From positions 599,073-663,072 of the forward strand of contig JADJYE010000003.1 in the NCBI GenBank assembly GCA_016719945.1: a stretch of 64,000 bases of DNA, written 5' to 3'. This DNA comes from Polyangiaceae bacterium. GTDB lineage: Bacteria > Myxococcota_A > Polyangia > Polyangiales > Polyangiaceae. The notes below the pieces were generated by a model. The model ran no database searches. It had not been told where the DNA came from and worked only from the letters and a program-made list of their open reading frames with translations. The position numbers and the translations under genes are program-made. Numbering within the stretch: position 1 is the stretch's first letter; the number at the start of each line of letters is the position of its first letter. Of this stretch, positions 26,694 through 35,718 are shown in pieces.

Positions 26694-28148
26694 ATGCACG
26701 TCCACTTCGTCGCCGTCGCCGGCACGGGAATGGGGCCCCTCGCGGGCCTGCTCAAGTCCGCGGGCCACGAGGTCACCGGGTCCGACACGAGCTTCTACCC
26801 GCCGATGGGCCCCGCCCTCGAGCGCTGGGGCGTGCGGCTGAAGGAGGGGTTCGACCCCGGCCACCTCGAGCCGCGGCCCGATCTGGTCGTCATCGGCAAC
26901 GTGTGCCGACCCCACAACGTCGAGGCGCGGGCCGCGATCGACGGGGGCATGCGCTACGCCTCGATGGCCCACACCCTCGCGGAGCTGGTGCTCGAGGGGC
27001 GCTCGCCGCTCGTCGTCGGTGGCACGCACGGCAAGACGACGACGAGCGCGATGTGCGCGCACGTCCTCGAAGTGGCGGGGCTCGAGCCGGGCTTCTTGAT
27101 CGGCGGTCTACCGAAGAACTTCGAGTCGAGCTTCAAGCTGCCCGGGCCGCGCAAGCTCCCCCTCGCGTCGGGCGGGCCTGCGCCGAAGCGGCGCGCCCCC
27201 TTCGTCGTCGAGGGCGACGAGTACGACACCGCGTTCTTCGAGAAGACGCCGAAGTTCTGGCACTACCGGCCCGAGGTCGGGATCGTCACCTCGATCGAGC
27301 ACGACCACATCGACATCTACCCGGACCCCGCGTCGTACCAGCAGGCGTTCGACGGCTTCGTGTCGCGCATCCCCGAGCGGGGGCTGCTCGTCGCCAGCGC
27401 GCACGACCCGCTCGTGCTCGACGTCGCGCGCCGCGCAGCCGCCGAGGTGACGTACACCTGCCTCGCGTCGGACGACGTCACGGCCGTCCCCCCGCACTGG
27501 ATGGGCGCGCCGGTCGCCGGCCGCTCAGAGATGGACGTCTTCGTCGGCGGCTCGTTCGCGGGCCGCGTCGTGCTGCGCGTCCCCGGGGAGCACAACATGC
27601 GCAACGCGCTCAGCGCGCTCGCCGCGTGTTGCCAGGGCTTCGGCGTCGACGTGAAGACCGCGATGAACGCGCTGGAGACCTTCGACGGCGTGCGCCGTCG
27701 GCAAGACCTGCTCTACGAGGCGCGCGGCGTGCGCGTCTACGACGACTTCGCGCACCACCCGACGGCCGTCAGAGAGACGCTCGCGGCCCTCGCCTCGAAG
27801 CACCCTGGCGGCACCTTGTTCGCCGTCTTCGAGCCGCGCAGCGCGACCGCGTGCCGCGCGCTGCACCAGGAGGACTACGCCGGCGCGTTCGGCTCGGCAG
27901 GCCGCGTCGTGTTCGCGCCGCTCGGCCGGCCCGACATCGCCGAGTCCGAGCGCCTCGATCTCGGCCGCCTGGTCAGCGAGCTCGCCGCGCGCGACGTCTC
28001 GGCCATCGCGTCGACGTCGGTCGACGCGATCGTCGAGCTGCTCGCCCTCGAGGCGCGCCCCGGCGACACCGTGGCGCTCCTCTCCAATGGGGCGTTCGGC
28101 GGCATCTACGACAAGCTCAGGGCGAGCCTCGACGCCCGCCCCGCCTGA
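26694..28148 (+). CDS. mpl: UDP-N-acetylmuramate:L-Ala-gamma-D-Glu-meso-DAP ligase (murein recycling)
   Basis: 484 aa from ATG 26694, with GAAGAAGAGG about six bases upstream; GTG 26688 is a weaker choice. Mur ligase family: N-terminal nucleotide-binding VAVAGTGMGPLAGLL, P-loop VVGGTHGKTTTSAM, central EGDEYDTAFFEKTPKFWHY and SIEHDHIDIYP. The C-terminal domain carries YDDFAHHPTAV. The GDEYDTAFFDK-type motif and spacing favour Mpl over MurC. It ligates recycled tripeptide to UDP-MurNAc. Divergent from leuS with about 98 bases between. Confidence 0.92.
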   Translation: MHVHFVAVAGTGMGPLAGLLKSAGHEVTGSDTSFYPPMGPALERWGVRLKEGFDPGHLEPRPDLVVIGNVCRPHNVEARAAIDGGMRYASMAHTLAELVLEGRSPLVVGGTHGKTTTSAMCAHVLEVAGLEPGFLIGGLPKNFESSFKLPGPRKLPLASGGPAPKRRAPFVVEGDEYDTAFFEKTPKFWHYRPEVGIVTSIEHDHIDIYPDPASYQQAFDGFVSRIPERGLLVASAHDPLVLDVARRAAAEVTYTCLASDDVTAVPPHWMGAPVAGRSEMDVFVGGSFAGRVVLRVPGEHNMRNALSALAACCQGFGVDVKTAMNALETFDGVRRRQDLLYEARGVRVYDDFAHHPTAVRETLAALASKHPGGTLFAVFEPRSATACRALHQEDYAGAFGSAGRVVFAPLGRPDIAESERLDLGRLVSELAARDVSAIASTSVDAIVELLALEARPGDTVALLSNGAFGGIYDKLRASLDARPA

Positions 28149-28207
28149 GAAGAGGCCCCCGAATGGGGGGCGAGCCGCTCTCGGGTTCGCGGTAAGATGC
28201 CCTCGCC

Positions 28208-28810
28208 ATGAAGCGCCTCAGGCCCGCCTTCGTCGTCACCTGCGCTGCGATGAGCGCGTGCTCTTCGGAGCCGCAGCAGGTCATCTTCTCCAACCCCCCG
28301 CACACGCTGGTGCCACCAACCGCCTCCGCGACCGCCGAGGCGAGCGCCTCGGCCGCGCCGACGGCCAGCGTGGCCACGACCAGCTCCGCCGAGCCGTCCG
28401 CGAGCGCCTCGGCCCTGCCGCCGTCGCCCACGACGCGCAAGCGGGTGGGCAAGGCCGACACCGTGAAGGATTGGGTCCAGGCCGGCCCGGTGAAGGGGCC
28501 GATCAAGAGCCTGCATCCCCAGGACGCCCAAGGGCGGACCATCCTCGTCGGCGACGACAACGTCTGCTTCGTGCAGGTCCCGAAGGCTGGCCCCCCACCG
28601 AAAGACTTGCCGCCGGGCGTCCCCACCCCGATGGACCGGATCCAGCTCGACTGCCCTGAGATCTTCGACGATCCGGCGTGGGACGATCGGCGTAGTGGGT
28701 GGACGCTCGCGATCGACGAAGGGACGAAGACTTGCTTGTTTCAGCCGATGGGAGGCAACCCGCCTCCGCCCAACATGAAGGCCAAGTGCCCGGTGAAGAA
28801 GAAAAAGTAG
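28208..28810 (+). CDS. Putative lipoprotein of unknown function
   Basis: 200 aa. The signal MKRLRPAFVVTCAAMSAC ends in a lipobox-like MSAC (Cys18). An Ala/Ser/Thr-rich linker spans about 35-80. The remaining domain has three cysteines (DNVCFVQVP, LDCPEIF, KTCLFQP) and ends in a lysine run. I do not recognise the family. Reads in the same direction as mpl, 59 bases downstream, and may be co-transcribed. Confidence 0.6.
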   Translation: MKRLRPAFVVTCAAMSACSSEPQQVIFSNPPHTLVPPTASATAEASASAAPTASVATTSSAEPSASASALPPSPTTRKRVGKADTVKDWVQAGPVKGPIKSLHPQDAQGRTILVGDDNVCFVQVPKAGPPPKDLPPGVPTPMDRIQLDCPEIFDDPAWDDRRSGWTLAIDEGTKTCLFQPMGGNPPPPNMKAKCPVKKKK

Positions 28811-28856
28811 GTACGCGTATGCGGGTGGGGGGAGAGGTTGCTCGACGGGAGGGGTC

Positions 28857-29330
28857 GTGTCGGGGGTGAGCACGGAGCCCCTCGAGAGGCTGACGCGCCG
28901 AGCGTGTGAGCTCACGGAGGCCACGATGGCCTGCTGCTGCGTGCTCGCGGCGCGGCCGGCGTTCCTCTTCCATGGGGTGAGGCCCAGCGATCGTCGGACC
29001 GCGCTCGCTCGCTCGCTCACCGAGATGGTGCTGCAGGTCGCGCGCCCCAGGTCGCTCCCTCGCCGCCGCGTCGTGTCGCGCGCGCCGCTGTTCACCGCGG
29101 GGCGGCTGCTGGTCATCCCGGTCCTCGAGGACGGCGCGCTCGTCGGCGCGATCGGCGTCGCCGTCCAGCACCCTCGCGCGTGGACGCCCACCGATCTGAG
29201 CAAGCTCCAAGGCCTTGGGCGAGAGCTCTCCCAGCTGAGCTTCCGTCGCTCGGGGGTGATGCGCTCCGATCGTGCTCGTGGCGCCGGCGCGGGAACAGGG
29301 CGCCGCGGTCCTCGTCTGAAGACATCGTGA
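28857..29330 (+). CDS. Small GAF-like domain protein
   Basis: 157 aa from GTG 28857. The core (VVSRAPLFTAGRLLVIPVLE, then GALVGAIGVAVQHPRAWTPTD and DLSKLQGLGRELSQL) resembles the beta-sheet and C-terminal helix of a GAF domain. No catalytic or output domain is attached. Two adjacent cysteines (ACCCVLAARP) lie in the first third. The C-terminal 25 residues are basic and low-complexity. A stand-alone ligand-binding or dimerisation module is inferred; no ligand can be named. Confidence 0.5.
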   Translation: MSGVSTEPLERLTRRACELTEATMACCCVLAARPAFLFHGVRPSDRRTALARSLTEMVLQVARPRSLPRRRVVSRAPLFTAGRLLVIPVLEDGALVGAIGVAVQHPRAWTPTDLSKLQGLGRELSQLSFRRSGVMRSDRARGAGAGTGRRGPRLKTS

Positions 29331-29356
29331 TAACGTCCCCGCCGGTGAGCCTCGGG

Positions 29357-29881
29357 ATGTTCCGCCCCCCACGCCTGCGTCGCGCAGCGGCCGCAGGCGT
29401 GGCCGCGGCGGTCGCGCTCATCGGCCTCCCCCAGGAGGCGCAGGCCGAGGTGAAGGTGGGCGTCGAGGTGCGCGGCGAGCTCATGCGCCGCTTCAACGTC
29501 CAGCCGTACGGCGGGCCCAGCGTGGCCGTCGACCTCGGCTACTCGTTCGACACCTATCCGATCATGGTCATCCCCGAGCTCACCCTGGTGGGGGCCTTCT
29601 ATGCCCCCGAGATCTACACGGGCAGCTTCCGCGCGCTCGGCGGGCTGAGGGTCGGGGCGGCCCTCGAGGTCGAGCCGACGATCTACGTGCGCGGCGGCTA
29701 CCTCGGCATCTTCGGGCGCGACGTGCCCGATCACGGCGGCGTCTTCGAGGCCGGCGCGGCGATCGACAAGCGGCTCGAGCGCTCGCTCACGATCGGTGGC
29801 TCGCTCGGCTACCAGGGCTTCTTCGCGCCCCGCTGGGCGCACGGCATGGCGGCTGGGTTTCACGTGGGGTTCTGGCTATGA
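29357..29881 (+). CDS. Small outer-membrane beta-barrel-like protein
   Basis: 174 aa from ATG 29357 (GTG 29345 also possible). Signal peptide of about 29 residues ends PQEAQA. The mature part consists of alternating polar/apolar strands (VKVGVEVRGELMRRF, VAVDLGYSFDTYPIMVIPEL, ALEVEPTIYVRGGYLGIFGR) and ends with an aromatic-rich FHVGFWL, as outer-membrane barrels do. Its stop overlaps the start of the next gene (ATGA), so the two are translationally coupled. Confidence 0.6.
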   Translation: MFRPPRLRRAAAAGVAAAVALIGLPQEAQAEVKVGVEVRGELMRRFNVQPYGGPSVAVDLGYSFDTYPIMVIPELTLVGAFYAPEIYTGSFRALGGLRVGAALEVEPTIYVRGGYLGIFGRDVPDHGGVFEAGAAIDKRLERSLTIGGSLGYQGFFAPRWAHGMAAGFHVGFWL

Positions 29882-30861
29882 AGCGACTCGCTCTGCTCCT
29901 CGCGCTCGTCCTCGCTGGTCCTGGCTGCGGCCCGACCGAGCCCTCCACCACCGCCTCGCCCGAGACCTCGGCGGTCGCGACGGCCGCGCCGACCTCGAGC
30001 ACGCCCGCCCCCAACCCCGAGGCCTCTGCGCCGCCGGCCACGTCGAGCGCGGCAGCCGCGGCCCCCAAGGTGGGCGCTCCGTTCGCGTGTGGCGGGCTCA
30101 CGTGTGAGGTGTTCGACACCCCCGAGGCTGCGTTCGCTCAGGTCCTCGAGCGCGATAAGCCGCTCATCCTCGCGCTCGGAGAGAGCCACGCCCAGAAGAA
30201 CGACCCCCCCGCGAAGTCGACGACGGCGCGCTTCACGGAGCTCTTCCTGCCCAAGCTGCAGGGCAAGGCCTCCTCGCTGGTGCTCGAGCTCTGGGTGACC
30301 GACGGCGCCTGCGGAAAGAAGCAGGAGCAGCAGGTCGCCGAGAAGCAGAAAGAGGTCACCAAGGGCCAGGCCGAGTCGAACCAGAACGAGTTCGTCACGC
30401 TCGGTCAGAAGAGCAAGAGCCTCGACATCGTGCCGTTCATCCTCAAGCCGACCTGCGAGCAATACGAGAAGGTCCGCGCCGCGGGGGACAACTGGATCTT
30501 CGAGATGCTCTCCGTGATCACCGTCAACATGCGCGAGAAGGCGAAGGCGCTGTTCGCGGAGACGGAGAAGAAGGCGAAGGGGAAGATGGTGCTCCTGTAC
30601 GGCGGCGCGATGCACAACGATCGCGCGCCGAAGGAGGGCCGCGAGGGGTGGAGCTTCGCCAAGGACCTCGACGATCTCTCGGGCGGCCGCTACGTCGAGC
30701 TCGATCTCATCGTCCCGGAGTTCATCAAAGACAACCCCTCCTGGCGCGCACTGCCGTGGTTCAACGCGTACGACGTCGAAAAGATGAAGGGTTCTACCGT
30801 GCTCATCAGCACCGGCCCCCGCTCGTATGCGCTCATTTTTCCCCGCTCCGGCGGGGATTGA
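29878..30861 (+). CDS. ChaN/erythromycin-esterase-like lipoprotein
   Basis: 327 aa. Signal with lipobox GPGC (about Cys17), then an Ala/Ser/Thr/Pro linker to about 65. The domain after it opens LILALGESHAQKN, a Glu/His pair seen near the start of ChaN-like and erythromycin-esterase-like (TraB/EreA) folds, and later has MVLLYGGAMHNDRAP, consistent with the second conserved His. Such folds bind heme or metal or act as hydrolases; the sequence does not settle which. Coupled to the upstream beta-barrel gene. An intrinsic terminator follows. Confidence 0.55.
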   Translation: MKRLALLLALVLAGPGCGPTEPSTTASPETSAVATAAPTSSTPAPNPEASAPPATSSAAAAAPKVGAPFACGGLTCEVFDTPEAAFAQVLERDKPLILALGESHAQKNDPPAKSTTARFTELFLPKLQGKASSLVLELWVTDGACGKKQEQQVAEKQKEVTKGQAESNQNEFVTLGQKSKSLDIVPFILKPTCEQYEKVRAAGDNWIFEMLSVITVNMREKAKALFAETEKKAKGKMVLLYGGAMHNDRAPKEGREGWSFAKDLDDLSGGRYVELDLIVPEFIKDNPSWRALPWFNAYDVEKMKGSTVLISTGPRSYALIFPRSGGD

Positions 30862-30894
30862 CTTCGCCCTGGCCCTCGCTGATAGGTGCGGCCG

Positions 30895-30922
30895 CCCGCT
30901 AGTGAGCGGGTAGTTTTTTTTT
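30895..30922 (+). terminator. Rho-independent terminator or attenuator
   Basis: CCCGCT AGTG AGCGGG hairpin (30895-30910) followed by TAG and nine T (30914-30922). It lies 34 bases after the ChaN-like gene and immediately before the GGAGGA ribosome-binding site of the next gene, so it could end the upstream transcript or act in the leader of the downstream one. Confidence 0.75.
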
Positions 30923-30932
30923 GGAGGATCGA

Positions 30933-32000
30933 ATGAACAGGTCGAAATCGGCGCTGGCTCTCATCGTGGTTGGCGCACTCATGGGCTGCGGTGGGGAGAG
31001 CGCATCGACGAACGCGAGCGCTGAGCCCGCGAAGAGCGGCGCGGCGTCTTCTCAGGCGCAGGGCTCCGGCAAGGCTGCCGAGAAGCCCGCCGGCGGAACG
31101 ACGGCCACGGCCGCCGCCACCGAGGCGAAGAAGGCCGATGCACCGGCCGCTACCCCGCCTGCCGCGGGCGGCTCCTTGTTCAAGCACATGCCGAAGGACT
31201 GCGCCGAGGGCCGCGTCTACGCGAACATCGCGAAGATCCTCACGCCCGACACGCACGACGCGCTCGACAAGCTCACCACGAAGATGATCGCCGAGGGCGG
31301 CGCTGACGCGAAGAAGGGCGACGAGGCCCTCAAGGCCCTCAAGGAGGGCGGCATCGACCCCGCCAAGAGCGTCCGAGAGGTCGCCGTCTGCGCCAACAAG
31401 GAAGACGCGAAGACCCTCGTCGCCGTGAACATGGACATGTCGAAGGCCGACAAGCCTGGCGACGTGTTCGCCAAGGCGATGGAGAAGAGCACCGGCAAGG
31501 CCCCCAAGAAGGAGGAGATCGACGGGGTCACCTACCTGCAGAGCGGGGAGGGCAAGGTTTGGCTCGCGTTCGTCGGCAAGGAGACCCTGCTCGTCAGCGA
31601 GGGCAAGGACACCCTCACCGCGGCCGTCAAGGGCGGCGGCGGCGAGGCCGACTTCTCCGAGGCTCCCTCGTACGTCCTGTGGGCCAAGATGACCGACAAC
31701 AACATGCAGATCATGGCCAAGGAGGCGGGGGACAACTTCGACCTCACCATCAAGGCGACCGACAAGAACGCCGCCAAGATCAAGAGCGAGTTCGAGAAGG
31801 TCCAGCCGGAGCTCGACAAGATGGCCGACAAGATGACGGCCTTCAAGCCGCTGCTCCCGATCGGGAAGAACGCCAAGGTCGAGGTCTCGGGTGAGAACGT
31901 CACCGCGACGACCAACTTCCCCAAGAAGGCGATCGCTGACACGCTCAACAACATGAAGGACCTGAGCCTCAAGGACCTCGAGAAGCAGATGCGCTTCTGA
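30933..32000 (+). CDS. Lysine-rich periplasmic lipoprotein of unknown function
   Basis: 355 aa from ATG 30933 with GGAGGA five bases upstream. Lipobox VGALMGC (Cys about 16), then an Ala/Glu/Lys/Pro-rich linker to about 80. The mature domain is rich in Lys, Asp and Glu with repeated beta strand-helix units (TLVAVNMDMSKADKPGDVF, VWLAFVGKETLLVSEGKDTL). I do not recognise the family. The stop overlaps the first codon of the photolyase reading frame, which suggests co-translation of two unrelated proteins. Confidence 0.65.
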   Translation: MNRSKSALALIVVGALMGCGGESASTNASAEPAKSGAASSQAQGSGKAAEKPAGGTTATAAATEAKKADAPAATPPAAGGSLFKHMPKDCAEGRVYANIAKILTPDTHDALDKLTTKMIAEGGADAKKGDEALKALKEGGIDPAKSVREVAVCANKEDAKTLVAVNMDMSKADKPGDVFAKAMEKSTGKAPKKEEIDGVTYLQSGEGKVWLAFVGKETLLVSEGKDTLTAAVKGGGGEADFSEAPSYVLWAKMTDNNMQIMAKEAGDNFDLTIKATDKNAAKIKSEFEKVQPELDKMADKMTAFKPLLPIGKNAKVEVSGENVTATTNFPKKAIADTLNNMKDLSLKDLEKQMRF

Positions 32001-33438
32001 TCCCCACGATCGTTTGGTTCCGCGGCAAAGACCTCCGCGTCGGTGATCACGCGCCCCTCCGGGACGCGATCGCTGACGGGGCGGTCTTTCCTCTTTTTGT
32101 CGTCGACCCCTATTTCTTCTCGCCCGAGCGCGCCCACGACGCGCCCCATCGGCTGCAGTACTTGCTCGACGCGCTCGCCGACCTCGCGGCGTCGCTCGCC
32201 GTCCGAGGCAGCCGCCTCACCCTCGTGCCGGGCAAGAGCGTCGAGGTGATCCCCAAGCTGTCTGCCCTGTTGGGCGGCGCGCGGGTGCTCGCCCATCGCT
32301 GGGTCGAGCCCTTCGCGCGCGAGCGCGATCGTCGCGTGAAAGAGGCGCTCGGCGATCGGTTCACCCTGTACGAGGGCGAGACGTTGCTCACACCTGGCTC
32401 GGTCAGGACGCAGGGCGGCGGTCCCTACGCCGTGTTCACCCCGTTCTCGCGCGCGTGCCGTCGAGAGCTCGACCGCGGCGTCGGGGCGCCGATCCCGCCC
32501 CCGCCCCTGATCCCCACCCGGGCGGCCCCTCGGCAGCTCGAGACCTGTGACCTGCCGACGCTCGACTCGCTGGGCCTGACCCGGAACCCGCGCGTGATCG
32601 CGGGCGGCGAGACCCACGCCCGCCAGCGGCTCGACCGCTTCGTCGCCGAGCGCCTCTCGGCCTACCCGACGGCGCGAGATCGAATGGATCTCGACGGCAC
32701 GAGCCGTCTTTCGGCCGATCTGAAGTTCGGAGCGCTCTCGATCCGAGAGGTGTACGGGCGCGTGGCCAGCGCCAGCGCGAGGACGAAGAGCGCCCCGGTC
32801 CGAGAGGCCGCCGACAAGTTCCTCAGCGAGCTGCTGTGGCGCGAGTTCACGCACCACACGCTGTGGGATCACCCCGAGGTCCTCCGCCGCCCGTTCCGCG
32901 CGACGTTCGAGGGCTTCCCGTGGCGAGACGACGAGCGCGCCCTCGAAGCCTGGAGACAAGGGGCGACGGGCTATCCGATCGTGGACGCCGCCGCTCGCCA
33001 GCTGGTGCTCGAGGGCTACGTGCACAACCGCGCGCGGATGATCGCCGCCAGCTTCCTCACCAAGCACCTGCTCATCGACTACCGGCTCGGCGAGGCGCAC
33101 TACTTGAAGCACCTCGTCGACGGCGACTGGGCGCAGAACAACGCGGGCTGGCAGTGGTCGGCGGGCTGCGGCTGCGACGCGGCCCCCTATTTCCGCGTCT
33201 TCAACCCTGTGGAGCAGGGGCGGAGGTTCGACCCCGAGGGGGCCTACATCCGGCGGTACCTCCCCAGCTCGGGGCCCTCCTAGCCGGGCTCATTCACGCC
33301 CCGTGGGAGGCGCCGGCCCGCGCGCTCGAGGCCGCGGGGGTCACCCTGGGACAGTCGTACCCGGGGCCCATCGTCGATCACAAACAGGCGCGCGAGCGCT
33401 ATCTGAGCGTCGCGCGCGATCACTTGAAGCGAACGTGA
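31997..33438 (+). CDS. phr: Class I CPD photolyase (single-base frameshift near the C terminus; non-AUG start)
   Basis: Light-driven repair of pyrimidine dimers with FAD. The frame opens with IPTIVWFRGKDLRVGDHAPL, the photolyase Rossmann start, yet no ATG, GTG or TTG precedes it; CTG 31997 (overlapping the upstream TGA) or ATC 32000 must serve. The FAD domain shows RLSADLKFGALSIREVY, FLSELLWREF, GYPIVDAAARQL, NRARMIAASFLTKHL and DGDWAQNNAGWQWSAG. At CCCC 33262-33265 one base seems missing: the in-frame stop comes at 33283, but in the +1 frame the family-typical AGLIHAPWEAP, YPGPIVDHKQARERYL continues to 33438. Repaired length would be about 480 aa, normal for the family. Confidence 0.88.
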
Positions 33439-33472
33439 AGCCCGGCGCGCGCCCGGTGTACCCTGCGGGGGA

Positions 33473-34648
33473 GTGAAGAAGCAGTCGATCGGGCTGGTCC
33501 TGTCGGGCGGCGGCGCGCGTGGGGCGTACGAGGTCGGGGTCCTCACCTACATCGCCGCGCGGCTCCCCGAGCTTATCGAGCGCGTCCGCGTCATCACAGG
33601 CACGAGCGTCGGCGCTGTCAACGGCGCGTTCCTCGCGTCGCGCGGCTTCACCGTCGCCTCGGTCCGAGACCTGGCCGATCTGTGGCGCACGCTGAAGGTC
33701 GACGAGCTCGTCGCGCTCGATCGTGGGGGGATCCGCGCGCTGTTGGCCGCGGGCGGCATGCGCCTCATCGGGCGCGAGGCGCAGAGCCCTCCGGTCGGCG
33801 TCCTGCGCGTGGACGGGATCGCGAAGCTGGTCGGCGAGCACGCCGATTGGCGGGGCCTGCGGAGGGTCGTCCGCTCGGGGCGCCTGGACGCAGTCGGCTT
33901 CGCCGCGACGGATATCGCCACGGGCCACACCCGCTTCTTCGTCGACCACTCGGACGCGCTCACGCCCCGTTGGCCCCACGGCGAGGACGCACCCATGCCG
34001 CAGCGAGCCGCGCTCGGTCCCGCCCACGTGCTCGCCTCCGCGGCGATCCCGATCCTCTTTCCTCCCGTCGCGATCGAGGGCCGCTGGTTCATGGATGGCG
34101 GTGTCCGCTACAACACGCCGCTCGCGCCCGCGCTCAGCCTCGGCGTCGACGCGCTGCTGATCGTGAGCGTGCGCGCGGCGAGCGAGGTCCAGCAGAGCGC
34201 CCCCGCCGACGAGTTCAGCGGCCTGGGGCAGGTGATCGGAAAGGTGCTCGACTCGGTGTTCCTCGATCGCGTCGCGTTCGATCTCGACCGCCTGAGCCGC
34301 ATCAACGACGTCGTCTCTGCGGCCGAGGGCGTGTTCGGTCCAGAGGGGCTCGAGAGGCTGCGCGCCGAGCTCGTGCGGCGCGGGCGGCCCTCGTATCGGT
34401 TCGTTCCGTTCGCCCACGTCCGCCCCGGGCGAGACCTCGGCGCGATGGCGTCCGCACACCTCGCCGCGATGAAGGCGACGGGCCCCTTCTCCTTCGCTCG
34501 CATCTTGAAGGCGCTCTTCCAGGACGATCGCCAGACCACCGGCGACGCCGCGAGCTTCCTGCTGTTCGACGCGGGCTACGCGGCGGAGCTGATCGACGCG
34601 GGCTACCGCGACGCCGCGCTGGCGCACGCCCAGCTCGCTGCGCTGTAG
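33473..34648 (+). CDS. Patatin-like phospholipase
   Basis: 391 aa from GTG 33473. Patatin-fold acyl hydrolase with a Ser-Asp dyad: oxyanion loop SGGGARGAYE at 11-20, nucleophile elbow GTSVG with Ser45, and DGG with Asp208 in WFMDGGVRYNTPL. The C-terminal 160 residues contain LGADALL-like VDALLIVSVRA and a helical extension. No signal peptide or membrane helix is seen, so it is either cytosolic or exported by a non-Sec route. Substrate is probably phospholipid or other acyl ester. It follows the photolyase by 34 bases. Confidence 0.9.
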   Translation: MKKQSIGLVLSGGGARGAYEVGVLTYIAARLPELIERVRVITGTSVGAVNGAFLASRGFTVASVRDLADLWRTLKVDELVALDRGGIRALLAAGGMRLIGREAQSPPVGVLRVDGIAKLVGEHADWRGLRRVVRSGRLDAVGFAATDIATGHTRFFVDHSDALTPRWPHGEDAPMPQRAALGPAHVLASAAIPILFPPVAIEGRWFMDGGVRYNTPLAPALSLGVDALLIVSVRAASEVQQSAPADEFSGLGQVIGKVLDSVFLDRVAFDLDRLSRINDVVSAAEGVFGPEGLERLRAELVRRGRPSYRFVPFAHVRPGRDLGAMASAHLAAMKATGPFSFARILKALFQDDRQTTGDAASFLLFDAGYAAELIDAGYRDAALAHAQLAAL

Positions 34649-34653
34649 CGTCG

Positions 34654-35694
34654 TCAGCGGGCGCGCGTCCCCCGGAAGAGGCCGGCCGCTCCGCCGAGCC
34701 ATACGAGGTCACCCCGGCCGACGACGGTGACCAGACCGTTCGGCGCGCCCTCGGCCCGCGTCCACGCGGCGCCGTCCCAGCGCGCGGCGCCGCCGTCACC
34801 GACGACCCAGAGATCGGCGTCGGAGCTGGCCCACAGCGCGCGAGGCCCCTCGATCGGCGAGGCGCTCTTCGACCAGCTCTTGCCGTCCCACCGGTGAAGC
34901 GTCGACGAGGCGTGCTCCGCGATCCACACGTCTCGCTCCGACACGGCCCACAGCCCGTCCGCGCGTGCGAACGTCGCCCCACCGCTCACCGTCACCCAGC
35001 TCTCGCCGGAGAGGCGCCAGACCTCCGAGCCCGCGCGCGCCCACGCCAGCGGACCCGAGAGATCGATGCGCGCGATCTGCGGAGGCAGGGCGATGGTCGT
35101 CCAGCCGGTGAGCCGCTTCACGATGCAGGCGTCGCCGTCCTTGCAGACGACCTCCGGATCGTCGTGGCCGAGCACGCCGTAAAGAACGCCCGATCCCGTG
35201 GCGAGCCGCCCGAGCTCGCCCGGCGCCTTCTTCCAGGCGGCGTCTCGCCAGCGCAGGTACACCGCCTCGGATCGGCCCGCGGCTTCGACGTGGCCCATCA
35301 AGCGGGGGCGATCGTCGCGGCCGAAGAACACGCGCAGGTGTGGGGTCGGTAGCGCGAGCGGCGCGAGCTTGCTGAACGCGGCGTCTTCGCCCAACCACAC
35401 GTCCACGCCGAGCGCGACGACCTTCGTCGTCTTGCCGAGCGCGACGTCATGGACGGGGGCACTGACGACGTTCGTGAGCGACAGCAGGGCGAGCGCGGGC
35501 ACCGCCTTGGGCTCGGGCGCCGCGACCGCAGCGGCGCTTGCGCCGGGCGGCGCGCTCGAGGCGTGTGCCGCGGCGGTCGAGGAGGTGACCGAGCGCGCCG
35601 ATGAGAGGCCGGCTCCGTCGCTCGCGCCCCTCGCCGGGCCACACGCCGCGGCGAGCGAGAGCAAGACGGACAGCGAGCGCGCGCGCCAGGGCAT
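34654..35694 (-). CDS. Lipoprotein with beta-propeller-like repeats
   Basis: 346 aa from ATG 35694, giving signal SVLLSLAAAC with a lipobox; longer in-frame extensions are antisense to the nucleoside hydrolase and rejected. An Ala/Ser-rich linker is followed by repeated units of the type DxW...G..G...RWDGxxW (for example SERDVWIAEHASS, LHRWDGKSWSK, DADLWVVGDGGAARWDG). These resemble the blades common in myxobacterial surface proteins. Function unknown. Convergent with patatin (6 bases apart) and divergent from the nucleoside hydrolase (24 bases between starts). Confidence 0.65.
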   Translation of the reverse strand: MPWRARSLSVLLSLAAACGPARGASDGAGLSSARSVTSSTAAAHASSAPPGASAAAVAAPEPKAVPALALLSLTNVVSAPVHDVALGKTTKVVALGVDVWLGEDAAFSKLAPLALPTPHLRVFFGRDDRPRLMGHVEAAGRSEAVYLRWRDAAWKKAPGELGRLATGSGVLYGVLGHDDPEVVCKDGDACIVKRLTGWTTIALPPQIARIDLSGPLAWARAGSEVWRLSGESWVTVSGGATFARADGLWAVSERDVWIAEHASSTLHRWDGKSWSKSASPIEGPRALWASSDADLWVVGDGGAARWDGAAWTRAEGAPNGLVTVVGRGDLVWLGGAAGLFRGTRAR

Positions 35695-35718
35695 CGCCAG
35701 CGAGGTAGCATACGCCCG

